Positions 1-6,300 of a stretch of 28,590 bases of DNA are shown piece by piece (the stretch's first letter is position 1; each line of letters starts with the position of its first letter). The position numbers and the translations under genes are program-made. Under the pieces are notes generated by a model. That model worked only from the letters and a program-made list of their open reading frames with translations. It had not been told where the DNA came from and did no database searches. Location of the stretch: positions 565-29,154 of the IMG/VR virus record IMGVR_UViG_3300030108_004449. One strand, 5' to 3'. Source of the stretch: a virus.

Positions 1-164
1 CGAGTAATGTCTGGTGGCAGTGGTTCAGGTAGTTCTTTTGCTAAAGCTATATCAGCTTGCAGTGTAAAGTACATACCAATTAAAGCAGCTAAACCTGCTG
101 CAGCCATACCTATTGTCTTGAGGTCTAATGTTACTTTAGTATCCTCGCCTATTTGTTTTGCCAT
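1..164 (-). CDS. Small membrane-anchored phage protein, 3' end cut by window edge
   Basis: The ATG is at 164-162 and the frame stays open for 54 codons to the window edge, so the C-terminus is missing. The N-terminus begins MAKQIGEDTKVTLDLKTIG. One hydrophobic stretch follows at about residues 18-36 (GMAAAGLAALIGMYFTL), then an acidic and proline-rich segment (KELPEPLPPDIT). That is a short N-terminal domain, one membrane span and an exposed tail. The start overlaps the stop of the upstream gene as TAATG, suggesting translational coupling. I recall proteins with this N-terminus in marine phage genomes, without an assigned function. A holin or spanin-like role is possible for a single-span small protein at the end of a structural operon, but nothing in the visible part proves it. 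Confidence 0.75.
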   Translation of the reverse strand, partial: MAKQIGEDTKVTLDLKTIGMAAAGLAALIGMYFTLQADIALAKELPEPLPPDIT

Positions 165-448
165 TATTTCTCACCGCATTTTTTACTTGGGTTACCAACT
201 TGTACCCAGTTTTCTTTTTCAAACCAATCACGTAATGTAGCTCCTTTTTTACGAGCTCCTTTAACATTACTTTTACTTGAGCGTTTATATTTACCACCTT
301 TAGCCGCAGATCGCTTAGCGCGTAATACTTTATTACGCTCTGACTTACTCATGCTTCTAACTTTAGCAGCAGGTAAGCAAACTTTTTTAGTACCTCCACC
401 TTTAATCTTTGACTTTTTAGCCACAGGTGATTTCATTTTAAACGCCAT
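164..448 (-). CDS. Small lysine-rich basic protein with MAFKMKSP start and C-terminal WF-W-C motif
   Basis: This is a 94-residue, strongly basic protein. It starts MAFKMKSPVAKKSK, has a segment with CLPAAKVRSMSKSER at about residues 24-38, a Lys/Ser-rich middle, and ends LRDWFEKENWVQVGNPSKKC followed by GEK. The pattern (C-L-P-x-A-K then M-S-K-x-E, and W-F-x-K-E-x-W-V with a Cys near the end) resembles small basic proteins I recall from marine phages and some giant viruses of the DUF5872 type. That assignment is from memory and unproven. The two cysteines could bind a metal or form a disulfide. It overlaps both neighbours as TAATG (at 448 and 164), so it is part of a coupled gene string. The protein is basic enough to bind nucleic acid, but its function is unknown. 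It shares its first residues with the 90-residue protein at 1727-1996. Confidence 0.85.
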   Translation of the reverse strand: MAFKMKSPVAKKSKIKGGGTKKVCLPAAKVRSMSKSERNKVLRAKRSAAKGGKYKRSSKSNVKGARKKGATLRDWFEKENWVQVGNPSKKCGEK

Positions 449-909
449 TATTTTTTGTGTTGTTTTTTTAATTGGGCCTTAGCTGATCTAGCCAGCCTAG
501 CCTGCTCCATTTTTCCCATAACCTCTGCCCTCTGCTCAAGGACTGTAAGAATCTGAATTTTTCTTGCATACGGTTTGTTTATACGTTTTACTTTAGCTAT
601 AGTTTTTCTAGCGTCAGCTACCGTAGCAAACTTTATAGATACAGTATCTTTAGGGTTTTCATCAGTATACAGTCTTCTACCGCTACCTTTTGGTTTTTTG
701 CCAGTACCAACTTTCGGATCAGCTTTTTTCTTAGCTGGAGAAGGTCTGTTAGTCTGCATGTTAATAAACCAATTGCAAAGCTGTTTATCTCGTGGCGTAG
801 CTCCTTTTCTAGCTTTTAGTTTTTTGCACTTTTCTATAGTTACATCACCACCGTATATTTTAGCTATACGAGCTTTAAGCACGCCGCGATACTCTTTATG
901 ACTTCCCAT
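448..909 (-). CDS. Lysine-rich conserved hypothetical protein (153 residues)
   Basis: This is a 153-residue basic protein. Residues 1-50 carry two cysteines and a charged helix-like region (IEKCKKLKARKGATPRDKQL, then CNWF). Residues 52-80 are a Lys/Pro/Gly linker. Residues 80-130 look like a compact alpha/beta domain (RRLYTDENPKDTVSIKFATV, then DARKTIAKVKRINKPYARKI). The C-terminus is helical and lysine-rich, ending KKQHKK. I recall closely similar RRLYxDENPxDTVxxKF and KIQILTVxEQRA stretches in marine virus proteins, including eukaryotic giant viruses, always without function. The start overlaps the upstream gene by 14 bases and the stop joins the next gene as TAATG. The leader before the ATG is A-rich (AGGTAAAAAGAAAG) with no convincing ribosome-binding site. 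A virion or DNA-associated role would suit the charge but is inference. Confidence 0.85.
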   Translation of the reverse strand: MGSHKEYRGVLKARIAKIYGGDVTIEKCKKLKARKGATPRDKQLCNWFINMQTNRPSPAKKKADPKVGTGKKPKGSGRRLYTDENPKDTVSIKFATVADARKTIAKVKRINKPYARKIQILTVLEQRAEVMGKMEQARLARSAKAQLKKQHKK

Positions 910-1186
910 CTTTCTTTTTACCTAATCTTTTGCGAACTATATTCATAACTGTTTTCATTTTACGAGCATAGCTTGGTTTCTTTTGTCTATTAAATACGTA
1001 CTGTTGATTAAGACTGCTGATAATTTTAGACAAATTACCTTTTCTAGTTTTAATCAACCACGAAGCTAATGCAGAAGGAGATAAACTTTTAAACTTACCT
1101 TTAGCATCTGGTGCATCAGAATCGTGCCACGTAATAGACTTTTTAGTCTTTTTCTTTTTTACCGGTGTTCCTCTGTATATTGCCAT
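896..1186 (-). CDS. Lysine-rich conserved hypothetical protein (96 residues)
   Basis: This is a 96-residue basic protein that begins MAIYRGTPVKKKKTKKSITW. It then has a small conserved-looking core (SDAPDAKGKFKSLSPSALAS, then WLIKTRKGN, then QQYVFNRQKKPSYARKMK) and a lysine-rich tail. The core has the look of a short helical domain. I recall nearly the same core (DAKGKFKxLSxxxLAxWLIKTRxG and QQxVFNRxxxPxYAxKM) in proteins of marine phages and large eukaryotic viruses. No function is known to me. The ATG at 1186-1184 lies inside the end of the PAP2 gene, a 44-base overlap. That is longer than elsewhere in the operon, but no later ATG precedes the conserved core, so I keep this start. The 3' end overlaps the next gene by 14 bases. 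Confidence 0.82.
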   Translation of the reverse strand: MAIYRGTPVKKKKTKKSITWHDSDAPDAKGKFKSLSPSALASWLIKTRKGNLSKIISSLNQQYVFNRQKKPSYARKMKTVMNIVRKRLGKKKDGKS

Positions 1187-1727
1187 TTTGCTTTATAAAT
1201 TTAAACATGTCTTCACCGATCTTATCCCCAAATTTTGAGTCAGACTTGTAGTGAGCATGTGCTACGTTTCTACTAAACGATATGTCTTTTGCTGCTTTCA
1301 TAAAAGCTGATTTAGCTTTAGGGTTTTTATCAGCTAAATAATTACCTATTAAATAACCTTGTATTGAGTGACCTGAGGGATATGAAGGTGTTTTCATAGT
1401 TTTAAGCTCAATATCATCAAGCTTAATATTCATTTTTTTAGCTATAACCTTAGGTCTAGGTCTATTAAAATGATTTTTGAGCTCCATAATAAAAGGTTCA
1501 GACTCTTTAATAAGCTGTTTAACATCTTTACCAGGATATTCAACACCAGATGACTCTGCAACTGTTTTAAATACTTTAGGTACGTTGTCTTTTTCTACTA
1601 CAAACTTTTTGTTCATAGGTATTTTAGCCAACTGCTTAATCTCTTGAGCCGTGTCAAAAGAGTTGTTGCTAGGAGGCTTTTTACTTTTAAACTTATCTAC
1701 GCTGTATCCTTTTAGGAACTTAGACAT
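1143..1727 (-). CDS. PAP2-superfamily (acid phosphatase-like) protein
   Basis: This 194-residue protein has all three signatures of the PAP2 / vanadium haloperoxidase phosphatase fold. Motif 1 is K84-x6-R91-P92 (KNHFNRPRP), motif 2 is P117-S-G-H120 within PSYPSGHS, and motif 3 is S152-R153-x5-H159-x3-D163. In this family the motif 2 and 3 histidines are the acid/base and the phospho-enzyme nucleophile, so the enzyme is probably active on a phosphomonoester or lipid phosphate. Unlike membrane PAP2 enzymes I see no signal peptide and no transmembrane spans, which points to a soluble enzyme in the cytoplasm or virion. The Lys-rich N- and C-termini (ending TGKKEKD) match its basic neighbours. It joins the upstream gene as TAATG and overlaps the next by 44 bases. 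The substrate is unknown; phospholipid, nucleotide or phosphate scavenging are all possible. Confidence 0.9.
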   Translation of the reverse strand: MSKFLKGYSVDKFKSKKPPSNNSFDTAQEIKQLAKIPMNKKFVVEKDNVPKVFKTVAESSGVEYPGKDVKQLIKESEPFIMELKNHFNRPRPKVIAKKMNIKLDDIELKTMKTPSYPSGHSIQGYLIGNYLADKNPKAKSAFMKAAKDISFSRNVAHAHYKSDSKFGDKIGEDMFKFIKQNGNIQRNTGKKEKD

Positions 1728-1996
1728 TACTTTTTCTTTTTACCCATTTTACCTGGTCCACCTGCTCTAGTACAACGCACACCCCAACCTGAAGCATAAG
1801 CGCTAGGCCATACTCTAAATTTGCGTTTAGCAGCAGCTTTACAAGGTCCACTTATTTTACCTTGCATAGGCGACTTCATAGGTAAAGCTGAAATTACGCT
1901 ATCAATTTTTTTAGCTTGACCAGCATGAGTCTTGCTAGCTTTTTTTAACTCTTTAGATACTGCCTGTAGTACAGGCTTCTTCATTTTAAATGCCAT
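1727..1996 (-). CDS. Small lysine-rich protein with WPSAYAS-Cys motif (DUF5872-like)
   Basis: This is an 89-residue basic protein. I chose the ATG at 1996-1994, which gives MAFKMKKPVLQAVSK, over a GTG at 2029, because MAFKMK is also the start of the protein at 164-448 and lies just after the upstream stop. The C-terminal part contains CKAAAKRKFRVWPSAYASGW followed by GVRCTRAGG and a KMGKKKK tail. The K-x-K-x-W-P-S-A-Y-x-S pattern with flanking cysteines is a motif I recall as widespread in marine phages and giant viruses, in proteins resembling DUF5872. The family name is from memory. Two cysteines about 23 residues apart could coordinate a metal. An internal PMKSPMQGK repeats the MKSP element of the N-terminus. 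It couples to the PAP2 gene as TAATG. Function is unknown. Confidence 0.85.
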   Translation of the reverse strand: MAFKMKKPVLQAVSKELKKASKTHAGQAKKIDSVISALPMKSPMQGKISGPCKAAAKRKFRVWPSAYASGWGVRCTRAGGPGKMGKKKK

Positions 1997-2000
1997 GATA

Positions 2001-2531
2001 TCAACAATTCCATCTGCGTCTAGCTGCACGGCCTCTTTTACTTTTCCAGCCTCTTGATCTAGCGCAGAACGATTTTCTACGTTTAGCTGCTTTACTACCT
2101 TTTTTTAATCTTGAAGGCGGTGTAGTTACAGCTGTCTTTAATTTACTACCAGGGTTTTTACGCCTATATTCTTTTACACCTTTCTCAGTCATACCTCCAC
2201 CAGCTTTGCCACCAGTACCTGTTGACTTTGCTTTATTGAAGTTTTTACCTGGACCTATAGTTCTACGCACATCAGGCTTACGCTTTCTTTTCTCAAGCGG
2301 AGACGACTTTTCTTTACTAGTGCCTAACTTAGATCCTTCGCCTTTCGTATGTTGATGGCTAGGGTTAAATTTACCTTCAGGATTTCCAGGATTTGGTTGT
2401 CTATCATTGTGTAAAATACCTGGAGGGTTTTCATGTTTAAGCGGAGAGTTAAAACCTTTACCTACACCGCCAGCTCTACGCCTACCGCAAGATGTTACAC
2501 CAAAAGGGTTATTTTTTTGAACATACGCCAT
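2001..2531 (-). CDS. DUF6321-like basic protein
   Basis: This is a 176-residue protein rich in Lys, Arg, Gly and Pro. Residues 1-110 look disordered, with NSPLKHENPPG and a SSPLEKRKRKP stretch. The C-terminal 65 residues match what I remember of DUF6321: GGMTEKGVKEYRRKNPGSKL, then KTAVTTPP, then KKGSKAAKRRKSFCARSRG, ending RRRWNC. The fixed elements are GGxTxKGxxxY, LKTxVT, the GSKAAKRRKSFCAR core and a terminal WNC. Two invariant-looking cysteines suggest a metal site or disulfide. The family occurs in marine phages and large viruses with no demonstrated function. The ATG at 2531-2529 follows the stop of the broken beta-barrel gene by three bases. The basic charge is consistent with nucleic-acid or capsid contact, which is inference. 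Confidence 0.88.
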   Translation of the reverse strand: MAYVQKNNPFGVTSCGRRRAGGVGKGFNSPLKHENPPGILHNDRQPNPGNPEGKFNPSHQHTKGEGSKLGTSKEKSSPLEKRKRKPDVRRTIGPGKNFNKAKSTGTGGKAGGGMTEKGVKEYRRKNPGSKLKTAVTTPPSRLKKGSKAAKRRKSFCARSRGWKSKRGRAARRRWNC

Positions 2532-2534
2532 ATC

Positions 2535-2709
2535 TTAGAAGATTACATAGTTTGCACCACACTTAAAGTTGTACCACTCTCTATTCCAGTACTTATAGTA
2601 TCTACCTTCAAGGAATACACCTATATGTTTATTAAATCTGTGTCCATATATTAAACCAGCTGAGTAGTCAAGCCATTGACCACCTACTGTATTGTGATAC
2701 ATATATTCA
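2535..2709 (-). pseudogene. Displaced C-terminal strands of the outer-membrane beta-barrel gene
   Basis: Immediately after the TGA that ends the 228-residue beta-barrel protein, another frame continues with about 57 residues that look like the missing end of the same protein: YHNTVGGQWLDYSAGLIYGH, then KHIGVFLEGRYYKYWNREWY, then FKCGANYVIF. The alternation of aromatic and small residues and the terminal phenylalanine are typical of the last strands and the C-terminal sorting signal of outer-membrane barrels. Passing from the first frame to this one needs a +1 shift. Remembered related marine phage proteins run on for about 70 more residues between the two parts, so an internal out-of-frame deletion is the simplest explanation. 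An ATG at 2702 lies four bases after the TGA, so reinitiation to give a 55-residue peptide cannot be excluded. The upstream continuation of this frame (to 3074) is a shadow and is not counted. Confidence 0.65.
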
Positions 2710-3393
2710 CACTTCAGTGTTTGTTGCAACGACTGTCCCGTCAGGAGCGAGGTACTCGCCTGTAACAAGGTTGTGTGAATATCCTTCTTCAATTGCGAGG
2801 TAAGTGTAGTGTATGTCTCCTGTCGCCAGCTTCCACTCTTCAAGTGGATCATATCCGTAAGGCTCTGAGATACGTTGCGCGACACCTGCGTGCAAAGAAA
2901 ACTTGTTGCCAAGCTTAAGTCTAAATCGTTGTGATCCTTCAAAGTACTCAATGTCTGCAAACCCGTCTTCAAGATATTCAACCTTCGCCATAACTTTGTC
3001 TCCGATGTAGCGAAAAAAGTGGTGTTGGTTAAAAAACTCTCGGCCTTGTTGTCTTTCGTATGTGATTTCTCCAAGAAACTCTACGCCGTTGCGTTTACCT
3101 ATGTTAGCGTCAGCAGACCAAGATGTTTCTGATCCGTCGTAAAAAGCGTTAGCTCTATTCTCATATCCAAACCTAGCTATCTTACGTACACCCATAGACA
3201 AGCTATAATCAAACGGTGTAGCTATAGTTTCTTGGTTTAGCCCGTCAGTAACAGAGTATATAGTCTGATCTGATACAGAGTTACCTCCATTAACAGCCGC
3301 GTAGAACGTAGAAAACTTAAAAGCTTTTTTTAATTCTTGAGCCTGTAATGTAAAGCAACTAAATGCTAGTATTAGTAAAAATATTTTTTTCAT
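2707..3393 (-). CDS. Exported outer-membrane beta-barrel-like protein, truncated
   Basis: This is a 228-residue protein with a clear type I signal peptide (MKKIFLLILAFSCFTLQAQ, cleavage after about residue 19), in the style of Bacteroidetes. After it come short alternating strands: FKFSTFYAAVNGG, FDYSLSMGVRKIARFGYENR, GVEFLGEITYERQQ, KVMAKVEYLEDGFADIEYFE, FRLKLGNKFSLHAGVAQR. These resemble a YaiO-type or small porin-like beta-barrel, so the product would act in the host outer membrane, perhaps in superinfection exclusion, lysis or receptor modification. It stops with TGA after ATNTEV, and barrel-like C-terminal strands follow in another frame, so it probably lacks its closing strands. By hand count on several 60-base lines, GC from about 2760 to 3060 is 40-52%, against about one third nearby, hinting at a different origin. 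Its ATG overlaps the upstream stop as TAATG. Confidence 0.8.
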   Translation of the reverse strand: MKKIFLLILAFSCFTLQAQELKKAFKFSTFYAAVNGGNSVSDQTIYSVTDGLNQETIATPFDYSLSMGVRKIARFGYENRANAFYDGSETSWSADANIGKRNGVEFLGEITYERQQGREFFNQHHFFRYIGDKVMAKVEYLEDGFADIEYFEGSQRFRLKLGNKFSLHAGVAQRISEPYGYDPLEEWKLATGDIHYTYLAIEEGYSHNLVTGEYLAPDGTVVATNTEV

Positions 3394-6300
3394 TATTCAA
3401 CTATAAATGTTTGTCGATCTGTTTTATCTTTTTTATCTTGTTCTTTTTTCTTTTTCTTTTTACCTTTAGCTTGCTCTTTCGCCTGCTCAGGAGCTACGTC
3501 CCAATTACTCCAACCTAAGAACATTAAAAATCTTTGCCATGGCTCGTACTCGTCGCTCATAGCGTTTTTAACGTTATTTGCTTTTTTAAATATTCTATTA
3601 GCAGGTAAGTTTGTAACAGCCTCTGTAACTTGAGTAGCTGCTTGAAGACCAGGGCTATCTAAACTAAACTCAATGCCTTCTTCGTCTATTTGCTCTTTAT
3701 TGTACTTATATGTGTTACCAGCAGCATCTAGCTTTCTAAATTTAGAGCCTATAGGTGGTGATATATTAAGTAAGTCTTCAGCTACCTCGCTATAATCAGC
3801 GCCGTAATCTTTACCAGCTTGAGTTTCTAGTTCTTTAGCCGCGTTAACTACGCCGTTTAATATAGCTCCTTTTATACCCATGCCTCTAAGACCCGAGTCA
3901 ACAACAGTGTCAATCATTTGTCCTTGCTTTTTAGCTTTAGTTTCATCATCATCGCTATTAGCAAATATTGCAAACGCCGCAGATTGTAAACCAGCAAAGA
4001 ATAAAGTTTGTACAAAACCGTAGTAACCTATTTTACCAAGTTTTGTAGTTAACTCACCTGTTCCTTTATATCTACCTTTATATACATCTAACATTTCTCT
4101 CATTGCTAATCTATTCATTTGCAATGGAGTGTTAGCAAAAGGTAGTATTAATCTACCAGCAAGTGTTGTTTGCTCTCTTGATATAAGATCAGGCCTGCTA
4201 GACTGTTGGGTACGCTCAGCAATAGCTTGAAAGTCAATAAACGCTTTCTTTTCAGCTTCTGCTTTACTTATACCTTCTTTCATATATTTACGTATAGAGT
4301 TTCTATAGTACGTTGCTCCACCAGCAGCTATAGCAAAACTATCAGCATATTTAGTAGGTATATAACCTGCCTTCATTATTCTAGCCATAACAGCTTTAGC
4401 CGGATTTTTACTTTCTTTTGCAGCAGCAGCAATTTCAGCTTCTGTTACGTTTATTTCAAGACCGCCTCTTCTTTGTTTTAACATGTCAGAGTTCATAATC
4501 TTCATAAAGTCTTTCCAATACTGTGGTTGATTTGCAAATGCTTGAGCAGCTCTAGCAGGGTTATTAAAGCTCATATTAACAAAGTTAGCGGTAGATATTA
4601 ACTGAAGCACCGCAGATCTAGTGTTAAAGTTCATAATAGCACCAATAGAGCCGTTAAAATAGTTAATAAGATCACCAGTTATACCTGTTAACCTTTCAGA
4701 CCTAGTTCTGCCAGTTTCCATGCGATCAAACATATCTTCAATATTATCGCGCCAGTCTTTACCAAGCTCAGCTTCCATTTTATTTAAGTTAGCTTCAGAG
4801 AATATTTCTTGTCTAGCCTCAATAAAATCAGATAAGTACTCTTTTCTACCTACGCCTCTATTAGCGTCGCTAATTTCAGTAGCTAACGTTTCAGACCACC
4901 ACTCTGCTGTAGGTTCTTTTAAACCAGTTTCTATACCAGTCATACGCGCTACAGAGTCTGCATAGCGCTTATATGCAGAGTTACTTTGTATATGATCTAC
5001 TAATTTTTTTTGCGTAGTAGCCGCTAAATCAGGTATTGTAAAACCAGCTTTATTCCAAATATAAACGCGCATAGCCATGTCATTAGTAAAGTTAGTTCCA
5101 GGAACTTCTTTACCTAAGTCTTTAACAGTTTGCTTATTATTTTTTCTAAGACTCATGTACTCAGTCGTAAGTCTTTGCTTAGCTGTATTATAATCGTTTA
5201 TACCTCTTTCAAACTTTTTATAAAAGTTTTCGCTAAACCACTGTTTGTTTTTAACTCCTTGGCTACCTTTGCCGTAAAGAGGTTCTAATAACAACTCAAG
5301 ATCTGACGCTGAGTCAGGTAAGAATAATTTTCTACGCTTTTTATCTTTACCACGCATGCGACCTTCAGCTTTACTAAATCTTTTGTTAGCATCTATCTTG
5401 AATACTTGCTCCATGATGTTGTTAACTTCAATATCAAGATTTTCAGAAGCTAAAGCTTGTTGCACGTTAGATTTAATATCCAGTTGATCAAGAACTTTCT
5501 TAACAGCTTTAACATTAGATAAAGCGTCATCAACAAAGTACATATCGTTGTAACCTCTAGCAAACTTCTCTAACATCCATAAAGCTTTTGCTTCACCAGT
5601 AGAGTTGCCTAGTCCAGTTATGTTCTCAATAGGTAAGTCTACACCTTTAGATTTTAACCATTGATGTATTGCTGGCGCTGCGTCTTGCATTCTAGCAGTA
5701 AGAACAAACACGTTTTCATTACCGTATTTTGCTATTTGATTTTTGAGTTTAGTAAACAACGGCCCTTCAACGCCACCTTTTACGTTAACAAAATCTTTAA
5801 AATCAAACTTATAACCATCAGCCGCAAGCTCAGGCCCTTTCACTGGAAACTCTTCAGAGCTTATTCTAATAACATCACTACCTTTTTTAGCAGTAACGAA
5901 GTTCTCACCTTTAATAATAAGCGTTTCGTCAAAGTCAAACGTAGACATACCACGTTTAGTTTTATTCTTTAATCTACCATTACGTAAAGCTGCTTCTCTG
6001 ATTTTTATAGCCATGTTGATATCATCTAACGACATGTCCATGCTTTCAGACGCTAAGCCGTCACGCATGAGAGCTTTTTTACCTAAAGCTTTAGCTTTTT
6101 GCAAAGCTCTATTACCGCCAATAACATCACCGAGTAGCTGATCGTATGTTTTTTCTGAACTAAGCTCTACCGTTGTTCTAGCCACGTCAGCTTCGCGCAT
6201 CCACATGTACTTACCAACATCAGTAGTATACAGAAAATCAAAATTACTTTTACCTCCGTATTCAGCAGAGTCAAACTGTTCTTGTAAGTTTTTATCAATA

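Noticed and set aside
1997-2029. A longer GTG start for the 89-residue basic protein
   Set aside because: It would add MQLDADGIVDI, overlap the DUF6321-like gene and lose the MAFKMK start shared with another protein here. An AGAGG just before the GTG is also part of the upstream coding sequence.
2700-2712. Programmed +1 frameshifting at GTG-TGA as in prfB
   Set aside because: No upstream stimulator resembling a Shine-Dalgarno site and no slippery CTT; an out-of-frame deletion explains the data more simply. Kept as an alternative in the finding.
2710-3074. A 179-residue minus-strand frame starting at 3074 and running into the displaced barrel end
   Set aside because: Its first 120 residues overlap the secreted barrel gene in another frame and look like shadow sequence; only the last part (after 2709) has barrel character.
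3420-3475. T-runs on the plus strand that look like terminator tails
   Set aside because: They encode the poly-lysine C-terminus of the 2967-residue protein on the minus strand and have no stem next to them.
5661-5972. Plus-strand open frames, including those of 100-150 codons across the giant genes
   Set aside because: They are antisense to long conserved frames, show low-complexity Ser/Phe/Leu composition typical of shadows, and no plus-strand gene neighbours support them.
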